A DNA stretch of 64,000 nucleotides from Rikenellaceae bacterium (GTDB taxonomy: Bacteria; Bacteroidota; Bacteroidia; Bacteroidales; Rikenellaceae), in the NCBI GenBank assembly GCA_015059945.1, contig SUZJ01000005.1, positions 124,001 through 188,000 on the forward strand, written 5' to 3'. The position numbers and the translations under genes are program-made. This document shows, one piece after another, positions 27,186-37,479 of the stretch (positions are counted from its first letter, which is position 1; the number at the start of each line of letters is the position of its first letter). The notes beneath the pieces are model-generated. The model ran no database searches and was not told the origin of the DNA. It saw only the letters and a list, made by a program, of their open reading frames with translations.

Positions 27186-27216
27186 GGACGGTTTTTAAGA
27201 CAAGTTGAACAGAGCG

Positions 27217-27846
27217 ATGGTCGATAATACCAACAACGAGCAAGTGCAGGATGCTCCGGCAGGCGCCCAAAGCACCGCTGAGGTGGCTGCGGTGAGCAAC
27301 CCTATGTTGGCCGTCGAGTGGTATGTGATGCGAGTGACCTATCAGCGAGAACTTGTGGCCCAAAGATTGTTGGGGCAGTTGGGCGTCGAAAGTTTTGTGC
27401 CCACACAAAAGGTTCGTCGCAAAGTGGGAGGGCGTTACGTCTGGCGCGAGGAGGCCAAAGTGCACAACTACATCTTCGTGTGCAGCTCGCAGGCCGAATT
27501 GCAGCAGATAAAAACTACAAAAATTACCTATCTGCGTTTTATGATGGCCAAGGGCGACGACGGCACCAAGTGGGTGCCTCAGTTTGTGCCGGCCGACCAG
27601 ATGGAGCACTTTATGGCCATCTGTCGCAGCGAAGGGGTCAAGTACCTCGATCCCGAGGTAGACCTGCGCAAGGGCGACAGGGTGAAGGTAATCAGAGGTG
27701 GCCTGGCAGGAGTTGAGGGCACCTTCGTAAAAATCTCGGCCAAGAACGAAAAGCGCGTAGTGGTAAAGATTGAGGGCGTAGCAGCCGTAGCCACCGCAGC
27801 CATCCCCGCCGCCGACGTGGAAAAGATACAAGGGGAGAATAACTGA
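27217..27846 (+). CDS. UpxY/NusG-family transcription antiterminator
   Basis: WYVMRVTYQRELVAQRLLGQLGVESFVPTQ (NGN) and KGDRVKVIRGGLAGVEGTFVKI (KOW); first gene of the locus; start refined from the TTG at 27205. Confidence 0.88.
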   Translation: MVDNTNNEQVQDAPAGAQSTAEVAAVSNPMLAVEWYVMRVTYQRELVAQRLLGQLGVESFVPTQKVRRKVGGRYVWREEAKVHNYIFVCSSQAELQQIKTTKITYLRFMMAKGDDGTKWVPQFVPADQMEHFMAICRSEGVKYLDPEVDLRKGDRVKVIRGGLAGVEGTFVKISAKNEKRVVVKIEGVAAVATAAIPAADVEKIQGENN

Positions 27847-27885
27847 GAACAAAACCACAAACAAGAGATAAAAACATCGAAGCGT

Positions 27886-29838
27886 ATGTTGAAAAGATTA
27901 CTCGAAAACCGCTATTTGAGCTATTGGGCGGTATTGTTGATTGATATGGTGCTCTGCTGCATCTCGGCAGTTGTGTCGATTGTGGCTGTGCGCTACTTTG
28001 GTGGCGTGGGGTCGCTGAGCTGGACATCAGTAATGTGGATGATGTTGGGCGCGATGGTGGTCAATGTACTCTGTTTCTACATCTTCCGCACCTACAAAAA
28101 CGTCATCCGACACTCGTCGCTCAAGGGCCTTTGGAGCATTGGCTTGGCAATGATGCTCAAAGCGGTCGTGTTCTATGTGCTCATTCACGCCCTGCCTTCG
28201 TTCCACTGGGGCGAGAAGGCCATTCTGTTGGGTGTATTGCTCGACCTATTGCTGTCGGTAGTGCTGCTCATTGGCGCAAGGGTGGTGATGCTTGTCGTTT
28301 ACGACTGGGTTGTGGCACACGCCAACGACACCCGCAAGAGGGTGCTCGTTTATGGCATAGGTGACAAGAGCGTAGCGCTGACTACACGACTCTTCAAGAG
28401 CCCCCACTATCGTATTGCAGGTTTCTTGACCTATGGAACAGAGATGAGCGGCTACAAGGTGTCGGAGTTGAGGACCTACTACTTCCGCAATGCCGAGGAT
28501 TTCGAGAAAGTGTTGGAGCTTAGCTCGGCCGATGCTGTGCTGTTTGCAATCGATGAGGATGCCAAGAGCGAGCGCGAGCGACTGATTAAGTATTGCAGCG
28601 AGAGGCCCCAAAAGCCTATCAAGGTACTTGTGGCTCCCCAGGTAGACGAGTTCGACGGCGACAGCATCAACAAGATGAAGATGCGCGACATCCGCATCGA
28701 GGACCTGCTGGGCCGCGACGAGATACAGATTAACCGCGAGGAAATTTACAACAGCTTCCACGGCAAGGTGGTTATGGTAACCGGTGGCGCAGGCTCGATT
28801 GGTAGCGAAATTTGCCGCCAGATGGCCGACTTGGGTGTCAAGAAGCTCGTAATCTTCGATATGGCCGAGACCCCTCTGCACGAAATAAGGCTCGAGTTGG
28901 AGAAGAAATATCCACAGCTCGACTTTGTACCCTTCATTGGCGACGTTCGCTCGGCCAAGAGGTTGCAGGTGGCCTTTGACCGCTATCATCCAGAGATTGT
29001 ATTCCACGCTGCCGCCTACAAGCACGTGCCTCTGATGGAGGAAAATCCCTGCGAGGCGGTGCTCAGCAACGTGCTCGGCTCGAAAAATGTGGCCGACCAG
29101 TGTGTGAAAAACAATGTCGAGAAGGTGGTGATGATTTCGACCGACAAGGCCGTAAACCCAACAAATGTGATGGGTTGCTCGAAGCGTCTGGCCGAGATTT
29201 ACTGCCAGAGTCTGGGTATGGCCATCGCAAGTGGCAAGGCTCAGGGACGCACCAAGTTTGTCACAACCAGGTTTGGCAATGTGTTGGGCAGCAATGGCAG
29301 CGTTATACCCCACTTCCGCAAGCAAATTGAGCAGGGTGGCCCCGTAACCGTAACGCACCCCAAGATTAACAGATTCTTTATGACCATCCCCGAGGCGTGC
29401 CGTCTGGTTATGGAGGCCGCAACGATGAGCAATGGTAACGAGATATTTGTATTCGAGATGGGCGAGCCTGTGATGATTGTAGACCTGGCAAGGAAGATGA
29501 TCAAGCTGGCCGGTTATATGCCCGACAAGGATATCGAGATTAAGTTTACAGGTCTGCGCCCTGGCGAGAAACTCTATGAAGAGGTGCTCAGCAACGAAGA
29601 GAACACCATACCCACCGACCACCACAAGATTAAGATTGCAAAGGTTAGGGAGTATGATTTCGAGGTTGTTGCCGCCAAGTACGAAGAGCTTATCGACACC
29701 GCCAAAGGTGGTGATGTTGTAGAGTCGGTGCGCCGAATGAAACAGATTGTGCCCGAGTTCAAGAGCAATAACTCTGAGTTTGAGGCCCTCGACCGCGAGA
29801 TTGAGGCACAAGAGCAAGCCAAAGAGCAAATTGCGTAG
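27886..29838 (+). CDS. Membrane-bound NDP-sugar 4,6-dehydratase (WbpM/CapD-like)
   Basis: N-terminal TM segments; VMVTGGAGSIGSEICRQ; HAAAYKHVPLMEENP. Confidence 0.9.
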   Translation: MLKRLLENRYLSYWAVLLIDMVLCCISAVVSIVAVRYFGGVGSLSWTSVMWMMLGAMVVNVLCFYIFRTYKNVIRHSSLKGLWSIGLAMMLKAVVFYVLIHALPSFHWGEKAILLGVLLDLLLSVVLLIGARVVMLVVYDWVVAHANDTRKRVLVYGIGDKSVALTTRLFKSPHYRIAGFLTYGTEMSGYKVSELRTYYFRNAEDFEKVLELSSADAVLFAIDEDAKSERERLIKYCSERPQKPIKVLVAPQVDEFDGDSINKMKMRDIRIEDLLGRDEIQINREEIYNSFHGKVVMVTGGAGSIGSEICRQMADLGVKKLVIFDMAETPLHEIRLELEKKYPQLDFVPFIGDVRSAKRLQVAFDRYHPEIVFHAAAYKHVPLMEENPCEAVLSNVLGSKNVADQCVKNNVEKVVMISTDKAVNPTNVMGCSKRLAEIYCQSLGMAIASGKAQGRTKFVTTRFGNVLGSNGSVIPHFRKQIEQGGPVTVTHPKINRFFMTIPEACRLVMEAATMSNGNEIFVFEMGEPVMIVDLARKMIKLAGYMPDKDIEIKFTGLRPGEKLYEEVLSNEENTIPTDHHKIKIAKVREYDFEVVAAKYEELIDTAKGGDVVESVRRMKQIVPEFKSNNSEFEALDREIEAQEQAKEQIA

Positions 29839-29928
29839 TGAGATGCCGAGGAACTGATCGAGCAAAGAGCAAAAGCTAAACCATTCTTTTGTTGGAAAAA
29901 TAACCACAAATTGTAATAAACAGGAGAG

Positions 29929-31251
29929 ATGAAGATTGCAGTTGCAGGAACGGGATATGTGGGTTTGTCGATAGCAACCCTGCTGGCCCAGCACAACGAG
30001 GTTGTGGCTGTGGATGTTATCCCGGAGAAGGTTGAACTTATTAACAACAAAAAGTCGCCCATCCAGGATGACTACATCGAGGATTATTTGGCCAACAAGC
30101 CCCTCAATCTGCGAGCTACCCTTGATGGCAAAAGCGCTTACGCACAGGCAGATATGGTCATCATAGCCGCTCCGACCAACTACGATTCGCAGCGCAACTT
30201 TTTCGACACCCACCACATCGAGGATGTTATCGACCTCGTCTTGGAGGTAAATCCCGATGCTGTGATGATTATTAAATCGACAATCCCAGTGGGCTACTGT
30301 CGTTCGCTGTATGTAAAATACGCCTTTCGTTTCTTGACCGAGGATAACTTAAAGGGCAAAAAGTTCAACCTGCTCTTCTCGCCCGAGTTCTTGCGCGAGA
30401 GCAAGGCTCTGTACGACAACCTCTACCCCTCGCGAATTATCGTGGGTATTCCCAAAGTGATTGACCGCGAGCAGTTTGCAGGCGAGAACAAGGCTATCGA
30501 GATGATTGCCGACATCCCCGCACTCGAAAAGGCTGCCCACAAGTTTGCTGAGCTGTTGCAGCAGGGCGCAATAAAGGAGGATATCCCCACGCTCTTTATG
30601 GGTATGAAGGAGGCCGAGGCAGTGAAATTGTTTGCCAACACCTACTTGGCTCTGCGTGTGAGCTACTTCAACGAGCTCGATACCTATGCCGAGATTAAAG
30701 GTCTTGATACACAGGAGATTATTGGTGGTGTATGCCTCGATCCACGTATCGGCAGCCACTACAACAACCCCTCGTTTGGCTATGGTGGCTACTGCTTGCC
30801 AAAGGATACCAAGCAGCTGCTGGCCAACTACGATGCTGTGCCCCAGAATATGATGACCGCCATTGTAGAGAGCAACCGCACTCGCAAGGACTTTATTGCC
30901 GACCAGGTGTTGGCCAAAGCGGGCTACTACACCGCATCGAGCCAGTGGAATGCCGCCAAAGAGCAAGAGGTGGTTGTGGGTGTGTATAGGCTCACTATGA
31001 AGGCCGGCTCGGACAATTTCCGCCAGAGCGCCATTCAGGGCGTTATGAAACGCATCAAGGCTAAGGGTGCCAAGGTTATCATCTACGAGCCCACGTTGGA
31101 GAATGGCTCGACCTTCTTTGGTAGTGAGGTTGTGGGCGACTTGACCGAATTCAAGGCTCGCTCGCAGGCTATCATCGCCAACCGCTATGACAGCGCCTTG
31201 GATGATGTAATGTACAAAGTTTACACACGAGATATTTTCAAACGCGATTAG
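29929..31251 (+). CDS. ugd: UDP-glucose 6-dehydrogenase-type nucleotide-sugar dehydrogenase
   Basis: [36 protein letters not shown]. Confidence 0.9.
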   Translation: MKIAVAGTGYVGLSIATLLAQHNEVVAVDVIPEKVELINNKKSPIQDDYIEDYLANKPLNLRATLDGKSAYAQADMVIIAAPTNYDSQRNFFDTHHIEDVIDLVLEVNPDAVMIIKSTIPVGYCRSLYVKYAFRFLTEDNLKGKKFNLLFSPEFLRESKALYDNLYPSRIIVGIPKVIDREQFAGENKAIEMIADIPALEKAAHKFAELLQQGAIKEDIPTLFMGMKEAEAVKLFANTYLALRVSYFNELDTYAEIKGLDTQEIIGGVCLDPRIGSHYNNPSFGYGGYCLPKDTKQLLANYDAVPQNMMTAIVESNRTRKDFIADQVLAKAGYYTASSQWNAAKEQEVVVGVYRLTMKAGSDNFRQSAIQGVMKRIKAKGAKVIIYEPTLENGSTFFGSEVVGDLTEFKARSQAIIANRYDSALDDVMYKVYTRDIFKRD

Positions 31252-31257
31252 CATAAT

Positions 31258-32400
31258 ATGAAGGAGTTCCAGTATCACATATTCTCGCCCTACCGCGTGT
31301 GTCCTCTGGGTGCTCACGTCGACCACCAGCACGGTCTGGTGAGCGGTTTTGCCTTCGACAAAGGCGTAGATTTCTGGTTTTCGCCCACCGATGACGGCAT
31401 CGTTAGGCTCAAAAGCCTCACCTTCCCTGGCGAGGCAGAGTTCCCCATAGACGACCTCGTGAGGGTAAAGCAGGGCCACTGGAGCGACTACGCTCGCGGT
31501 GCCAAGTATGCTCTCTCTAAGAGGTTTAAGCTGCGCAGGGGCGTGGATGGTGTCATCAAGGGCTCGCTCCCCATTGGCGGTCTGTCGTCGAGCGCTGCGG
31601 TGCTCACTGCCTACGTTATGGCACTGGCCAAGGCCAACGACATCGAACTGACCAAAATGGAGGTTATACGCATCGCCTCCGAGGCCGAAAGGGAGTATAT
31701 CGGTCTGAACAACGGTATTCTCGACCAGTCGTGTATCGTGCTGAGCGAGAAGGACTCGCTACTTTTCCTCGATACCGCAACCGAGGAGTATAGGGTGATT
31801 CCCAAGAACCCTGCGATGCCTGATTTCCACCTCGGCATCTTCTTCTCGGGCCTTACCCGTTCGCTGGTGTCGAGCGACTACAACCTGCGCGTGAGCGAGT
31901 GTAAGGCGGCGGCTTGGAATATGCTCGCCTACACCGACCAGCCTCTCAAAACCCTCGACAAGACCTTCCTGAGGGATGTGCCACGCGAGGTGTTCGACCA
32001 GACCAAAGAGCGTATGCCCGCAAGGTTTGCACGTCGCGCCGAGCACTTCTACTCGGAGTATAAGCGTGTGCGTAAGGGAGTTACGGCCTGGGAGTCGGGC
32101 AACTTGGAACTCTTTGGCAAACTCTCCTTCGAGTCGTGCGATAGTTCCATCCATAACTACGAGTGCGGCTCGCCCGAGTTGATTGCCATCTACGAGATTA
32201 TGCGCGAACTGGATGGAGTCTATGGCGGCCGTTTTTCGGGCGCAGGCTTCAAGGGTGCTTGCATTGCCCTCGTGGACCCCGCAAAGGAGGACTCCATACG
32301 CGAAAAACTGACAGCCGAGTACCTGCGTCGATTCCCCGAATACGAGGGCACCTTCGAGGTACACTTCTGCCAGACCGACGACGGCGCACGATTCGTGTAA
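31258..32400 (+). CDS. GHMP kinase, galactokinase/uronokinase-like
   Basis: SPYRVCPLGAHVDHQHG and GSLPIGGLSSSAAVLTAY; the PLGAHVDHQ form resembles plant galacturonokinases. Confidence 0.8.
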   Translation: MKEFQYHIFSPYRVCPLGAHVDHQHGLVSGFAFDKGVDFWFSPTDDGIVRLKSLTFPGEAEFPIDDLVRVKQGHWSDYARGAKYALSKRFKLRRGVDGVIKGSLPIGGLSSSAAVLTAYVMALAKANDIELTKMEVIRIASEAEREYIGLNNGILDQSCIVLSEKDSLLFLDTATEEYRVIPKNPAMPDFHLGIFFSGLTRSLVSSDYNLRVSECKAAAWNMLAYTDQPLKTLDKTFLRDVPREVFDQTKERMPARFARRAEHFYSEYKRVRKGVTAWESGNLELFGKLSFESCDSSIHNYECGSPELIAIYEIMRELDGVYGGRFSGAGFKGACIALVDPAKEDSIREKLTAEYLRRFPEYEGTFEVHFCQTDDGARFV

Positions 32401-32419
32401 GTGATTAGAATTTAAGCAA

Positions 32420-33154
32420 ATGAAGAATATCGTAATAGCCGCTGGATATGCAACAAGGTTGGGCGAACTGACCAAGAACTTCCCCAAGCCACTGCTGAAG
32501 ATTGGCAACAATACAATTTTGGGTAGGATGCTTGACGACATCGACACCATACCCGAGATTGACGAGCACATAATCATCACCAACCATAAGTTTGCACCCA
32601 TCTTTGAGGAGTGGGCAGCGGGGCTCAACTACACCAAACCCGTGACTATTGTCGATGACGGCACCGAGACCAACGACACCCGTCTGGGAGCGGTGTGCGA
32701 CCTGCTGTTTGCGATGGAGAAACTTGCGATTGATGACGATATGCTGGTCGTGGCAGCCGACAACCTGCTGTTTTTCAGCTTTCAGGAGTTTGTGGACTTT
32801 GCGAAGGCGAAGGGCACGAGCTGCATTATGTGCCACCACCAGCCCTCGGTTGAGAAGTTGCAGAGGACTGGCGTGATTGAGGTGGATGCCGACTGGAGGG
32901 TGCTGGGTATGGAAGAGAAACCCGCAGTGCCCAAGAGCGAGTGGGCGGTGCCACCTTTTTATATTTATTTGAAGAAAGACCTCGATTTTGTGCGCGGCTC
33001 GGTGGAGAAAGGCTGCGGCAAGGACGCGCCCGGTAACTTGGCGCACTATATGGTCGAGCAGACAGAAATGCACGCTTGGCAGATGACCGCCGGCCGCTTC
33101 GACATCGGCAGCCTGGACACCTACCACGAGGCCTGCGAAAAATTTGGTAAATAG
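32420..33154 (+). CDS. Sugar-1-phosphate nucleotidyltransferase
   Basis: MKNIVIAAGYATRLGELTKNFPKPLLKIGN (compare G-x-G-T-R-L...KP(L)); VVAADNLLF; VLGMEEKP. Confidence 0.85.
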   Translation: MKNIVIAAGYATRLGELTKNFPKPLLKIGNNTILGRMLDDIDTIPEIDEHIIITNHKFAPIFEEWAAGLNYTKPVTIVDDGTETNDTRLGAVCDLLFAMEKLAIDDDMLVVAADNLLFFSFQEFVDFAKAKGTSCIMCHHQPSVEKLQRTGVIEVDADWRVLGMEEKPAVPKSEWAVPPFYIYLKKDLDFVRGSVEKGCGKDAPGNLAHYMVEQTEMHAWQMTAGRFDIGSLDTYHEACEKFGK

Positions 33155-33175
33155 TGAACATTAATTCATAATGAT

Positions 33176-34078
33176 ATGGGTAAGCTAAAAAAAGTAGTTT
33201 ATTATTTGTTTAATGAACCTAAAATGTTACTCCAAAAATCTTTGATAAAGACATCAAGGTTATATCCTGATAAACTTTATTTGAAGATGTTATTTTATTT
33301 GAAATTCGGATACAAATTAAACCTAAAGAATCCACAAACATTTAGTGAAAAACTCAATTGGCTTAAATTATACGATAGGAAGTCTCAATACTCCTCTATG
33401 GCCGACAAGTATCTAGTTAAGAAATATGTGGCTGATATTATCGGTGAAGAGTATGTGGTGCCATGCTATGGTGCTTGGGAACGATATGAGGATATTAATT
33501 TTGAGAATCTTCCTGAGCAGTTCGTGTTAAAAACAAATCACGATAGTAGTGGTGCGACAATATGTAGAAACAAACAACAAATCAATCATAATAAGTTAAG
33601 CAGATACTTTGGGCGGTTGTTGAAAAACAATTACTATTATCCTCTGCGAGAGTGGCCGTACAAGAATATTAAGCCTGTAATATTGGCAGAGGAACTCTTG
33701 GTAGATAATACGTCTGATAGGTTGAGGGATTACAAATTTTGGTGCTTTAATGGTGTGCCAACATTTATGTATTGTACCGTAAAAGGAGGTGATGTTTTTG
33801 AAAATTTTTATGATATGGAGTTTGTTCCTGTCGATATTGACCATGGATATCCTCGTCACCAACCTGAATTTGACAAACCTATACAGTTTGATAAAATGAA
33901 AGAATTGGCATCTATTTTATCAAAAGATATTCCATTTGTGCGTGTTGATTTCTTTGAGGTTGATGGGAAAATTTATTTCGGAGAGTATACCTTCTATGAT
34001 TGGGGTGGGATGAAACCTTTCCCAGACGTAGAAACTGATCGTAAATTAGGTTCATTAATTAATTTACCTATCAAATAA
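33176..34078 (+). CDS. TupA-like ATP-grasp protein
   Basis: PQTFSEKLNWLKLYDRKSQYSSMADKYLVKKYVADIIGEEYVVPCYG...FVLKTNHDSSGATICRNK...RVDFFEVDGKIYFGEYTFYDWGG. Confidence 0.8.
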   Translation: MGKLKKVVYYLFNEPKMLLQKSLIKTSRLYPDKLYLKMLFYLKFGYKLNLKNPQTFSEKLNWLKLYDRKSQYSSMADKYLVKKYVADIIGEEYVVPCYGAWERYEDINFENLPEQFVLKTNHDSSGATICRNKQQINHNKLSRYFGRLLKNNYYYPLREWPYKNIKPVILAEELLVDNTSDRLRDYKFWCFNGVPTFMYCTVKGGDVFENFYDMEFVPVDIDHGYPRHQPEFDKPIQFDKMKELASILSKDIPFVRVDFFEVDGKIYFGEYTFYDWGGMKPFPDVETDRKLGSLINLPIK

Positions 34079-34079
34079 A

Positions 34080-35138
34080 ATGAAGGTGTTAGTTACGGGA
34101 GCCGCAGGTTTTATTGGCTCCAACTTGGTAGAACGACTGCTCACCACCGAGAGCCCCATCGAGATTGTGGGCCTCGACAGCGTGAACGACTACTACGATG
34201 TTTCAATTAAGGAGTATAGGCTTGCAAAACTCGATAAACTCGCTGCTGAGCACCCCGAGAGCAAATGGGAGTTTGTGAAGGGCAACTTGGCCGACAAGGC
34301 GCTCATTGATAGGCTCTTTGCCGAGAACGACTTTGAGGTGGTGGTGAACTTGGCAGCCCAAGCAGGTGTGCGCTACTCAATCACCAACCCCGATGCCTAC
34401 ATCGAGAGCAACCTGATTGGTTTCTACAACATCTTGGAGGCTTGCAGGCACAGCTACGACGGTGGCAAGAGGGGCGTTCAGCACCTCGTTTATGCTTCGA
34501 GTAGCTCGGTCTATGGCAGCAACAAGAAGGTGCCCTATTCAACTGACGATAAGGTTGATAACCCAGTGAGCCTCTATGCCGCCACCAAGAAGAGCAACGA
34601 GTTGCTGGCCCACTCATACAGCAAGCTCTATAACATCCCCTCGACGGGCCTGAGGTTCTTTACGGTTTACGGCCCTGCTGGTAGGCCCGATATGGCCTAT
34701 TTCGGCTTTACGAATATGTTGCGCAAGGGCGAAACAATCAAGATTTTCAACTACGGCAACTGCAAGCGCGACTTCACCTATGTCGATGACATCGTGGAGG
34801 GCGTACAGCGTGTGATGCACAAAGCACCCGAGCGTAGGGTGGGCGAGGATGGACTGCCCGAGCCCCCTTATGCAGTATATAACATAGGTAACAGCAACCC
34901 CGAGAACCTCTTGGACTTTGTGGACATCCTGCAACAGGAGCTGGTGAGGGCTGGTGTGCTGCCCGAGGACTACGACTTCGAGTCGCATAAGGAGCTTGTG
35001 GCTATGCAGCCCGGCGACGTGCCAGTAACCTTTGCCGACACCTCGGCACTGGAGCGCGACTTCGGCTTCAAACCTCACACCCCTCTGCGTGATGGCCTCC
35101 GCAAGTTTGCCGAGTGGTACAAAGAGTTTTATGGATAG
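34080..35138 (+). CDS. UDP-glucuronate 4-epimerase-type SDR
   Basis: MKVLVTGAAGFIGSNLVERLL; VNLAAQAGVRYSITNPDAYI; FFTVYGPAGRPDMAYF. Confidence 0.88.
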   Translation: MKVLVTGAAGFIGSNLVERLLTTESPIEIVGLDSVNDYYDVSIKEYRLAKLDKLAAEHPESKWEFVKGNLADKALIDRLFAENDFEVVVNLAAQAGVRYSITNPDAYIESNLIGFYNILEACRHSYDGGKRGVQHLVYASSSSVYGSNKKVPYSTDDKVDNPVSLYAATKKSNELLAHSYSKLYNIPSTGLRFFTVYGPAGRPDMAYFGFTNMLRKGETIKIFNYGNCKRDFTYVDDIVEGVQRVMHKAPERRVGEDGLPEPPYAVYNIGNSNPENLLDFVDILQQELVRAGVLPEDYDFESHKELVAMQPGDVPVTFADTSALERDFGFKPHTPLRDGLRKFAEWYKEFYG

Positions 35139-35164
35139 ACTAATAGACAATAAAACAATATAAT

Positions 35165-36256
35165 ATGTCCATTTTCAAAGACAAAGTCCTGTTGATTACA
35201 GGCGGTACGGGCAGTTTTGGTAACGCCGTGCTTCGTCGCTTCCTCACTAGCGACATTAAAGAAATTCGCATCTTCTCGCGTGACGAGAAAAAACAAGACG
35301 ATATGCGTCACCACTTACAAGCGCAGTATCCCGACGTGGCCGCAAAGGTGAAATTCTACATCGGCAATGTGCGCGAAAAATCTTCGGTAGACGTTGCTAT
35401 GCGTGGCGTGGACTACGTTTTCGCAGCCGCAGCTCTCAAGCAGGTGCCTTCCTGCGAGTTCTTCCCTATGGAGGCCACTATGACCAACGTCATCGGTACC
35501 AACAATGTACTCCTCTCGGCCATTGAGCACGGTGTAAAGAACGTAGTTGTACTCTCCACAGACAAGGCTGCCTACCCAATCAATGCTATGGGTATCAGCA
35601 AGGCACTGATGGAGAAGGTTGCCATAGCCAAAGGTCGCGAGCTCGGCCAGAACGCCGCAACCACAATTTGCTGCACCCGCTATGGTAATGTGATGGCTTC
35701 GCGTGGTTCTGTTATTCCCTTGTGGGTTGAGCAGATGGAGCAGGGCAAGCCCATCACCATCACCGATCCCAATATGACTCGCTTTATGATGACGCTGGAT
35801 GATGCTGTGGACTTGGTTATTTACGCATTCACCCACGGCGAGAATGGCGACCTCTTCGTACAGAAGGCTCCCGCAGCCACTCTCGATGTACTTGCCGAGG
35901 CCCTCAAACAGACCTATGCCAAGGTTAATCCTGCTTATGGCGAGACCGAGGTTAGGGTTATTGGTACTCGTCACGGTGAGAAATTGTACGAGACTTTGGT
36001 TACTCGCGAGGAGATGGCAAAGGCTATTGATATGGGTGGCTACTATCGTATCCCCTGCGATACTCGCGACTTGAACTACGACAAATTCTTCACCAACGGC
36101 AACGAGGAGGTATCTACCATTGAGGACTACCACTCGCACAACACCCGCCGCTTGGATGTTGAGGGTATGAAGGAGTTGTTGCTCAAACTTCGTTTCATTC
36201 GCGAGGACCTCGGTTTGCAGCCCCGTAGCAAGGCAAGGGAAATTCGCTCGGAGTAA
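35165..36256 (+). CDS. capE: UDP-GlcNAc 4,6-dehydratase/5-epimerase (CapE/FnlA-like)
   Basis: LLITGGTGSFGNAVLRRFL; AAALKQVPSCEFFPMEATMTNVIGTNNV. Confidence 0.88.
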   Translation: MSIFKDKVLLITGGTGSFGNAVLRRFLTSDIKEIRIFSRDEKKQDDMRHHLQAQYPDVAAKVKFYIGNVREKSSVDVAMRGVDYVFAAAALKQVPSCEFFPMEATMTNVIGTNNVLLSAIEHGVKNVVVLSTDKAAYPINAMGISKALMEKVAIAKGRELGQNAATTICCTRYGNVMASRGSVIPLWVEQMEQGKPITITDPNMTRFMMTLDDAVDLVIYAFTHGENGDLFVQKAPAATLDVLAEALKQTYAKVNPAYGETEVRVIGTRHGEKLYETLVTREEMAKAIDMGGYYRIPCDTRDLNYDKFFTNGNEEVSTIEDYHSHNTRRLDVEGMKELLLKLRFIREDLGLQPRSKAREIRSE

Positions 36257-36268
36257 AACATTCTAACC

Positions 36269-37474
36269 ATGAAGATTTTAGTAACCGGTGCCAAAGGTTT
36301 TGTGGGTAAAAACCTCGTGGTGCAACTCAATAATATAAGGTTGGGCAAGGCAAAGTTTTATGGCGATGTGGTTGTGGATGAGGTCTTTGAATATGATATA
36401 GACTCCACAGTCGAGCAGCTTGACAGCTACTGCCGTGAGGCGGACTTTGTGTTCAACCTTGCAGGCGTAAACCGCCCCCAGAACAACGACGAGTTTATGG
36501 CGGGCAATTTTGGCTTTGCCTCCACTCTGCTCGATACGCTCAAAAAGTATGGCAATGCAGCACCTGTGATGCTGTCGAGCTCCATTCAGGCTACTCTTAT
36601 TGGTCGCTATGGTCAGTCGGACTACGGCAAGAGCAAACTTGCTGGCGAGGAGCTCTTCTTTGAGTATGGCGCCGAGACGGGTGCAAAGGTGCTTGTGTAT
36701 CGCTTCCCCAATTTGTTTGGCAAGTGGTGCAGACCCAACTATAATTCGGCCGTCGCCACCTTCTGCAACAACATTGCCAACGACCTGCCAATTCAGGTTA
36801 ATGATAGGAGTACCCAGCTGGAATTGCTCTATATCGATGACCTTGTGGATGAGATGATTGCTGCCCTGAAAGGCGAGGAGCACCACTGCGAGTTCGACGG
36901 AGTTGAAACAGTGCTGACCGAGAGTGGTCGCTATTGTGCTGTGCCAGTGACTCATAAGGTCACTCTGGGCGAGATTGTAGACCTGTTGGAGCAGTTCAAA
37001 GCCCAGCCCACCTCGCTCGTTATGCCAGAGATTCCCGCAGGCTCGTTTGCCAAGAAACTCTACTCGACCTACCTGTCTTATTTGCCCAAAGAGAAGGTGG
37101 CGTTCCCATTGAAGATGAATGTTGATGATAGAGGTAGCTTTACCGAGCTGGTTAAGTCGGTAGGTGTGGGCCAAGTGAGTATCAATATCAGCAAACCCGG
37201 TATTACCAAAGGTCAGCACTGGCATAATACCAAATGGGAGCAGTTTATTGTTGTGGCTGGCGAGGGCCTTATTCAGCAGCGCAATGTGCTGACTGATGAG
37301 GTGTTGGAGTGGCGTGTGAGCGGACGGAAGATTGAGGCCGTGCAGATGTTGCCCGGCTATACCCACAACATCATCAACCTCTCAGAAACAGAGGATTTGG
37401 TAACGGTAATGTGGTGCAACGAGTGCTTTGACCCCCAAAGACCCGATACTTTTTTTGAACCAGTAGTTAAATAA
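36269..37474 (+). CDS. capF: CapF/FnlB-like SDR with C-terminal cupin
   Basis: MKILVTGAKGFVGKNLV; cupin region GITKGQHWHNTKWEQFIVVAGEGLIQQRN; follows CapE. Confidence 0.88.
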   Translation: MKILVTGAKGFVGKNLVVQLNNIRLGKAKFYGDVVVDEVFEYDIDSTVEQLDSYCREADFVFNLAGVNRPQNNDEFMAGNFGFASTLLDTLKKYGNAAPVMLSSSIQATLIGRYGQSDYGKSKLAGEELFFEYGAETGAKVLVYRFPNLFGKWCRPNYNSAVATFCNNIANDLPIQVNDRSTQLELLYIDDLVDEMIAALKGEEHHCEFDGVETVLTESGRYCAVPVTHKVTLGEIVDLLEQFKAQPTSLVMPEIPAGSFAKKLYSTYLSYLPKEKVAFPLKMNVDDRGSFTELVKSVGVGQVSINISKPGITKGQHWHNTKWEQFIVVAGEGLIQQRNVLTDEVLEWRVSGRKIEAVQMLPGYTHNIINLSETEDLVTVMWCNECFDPQRPDTFFEPVVK

Positions 37475-37479
37475 AATAT

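Noticed and set aside
26999-27216. Invertible (phase-variable) promoter for the polysaccharide locus
   Set aside because: No matching inverted repeats flanking the promoter and no adjacent recombinase were found by eye
28246-30216. 656-aa minus-strand ORF opposite the WbpM-like gene and ugd
   Set aside because: Antisense shadow spanning two conserved genes and their spacer
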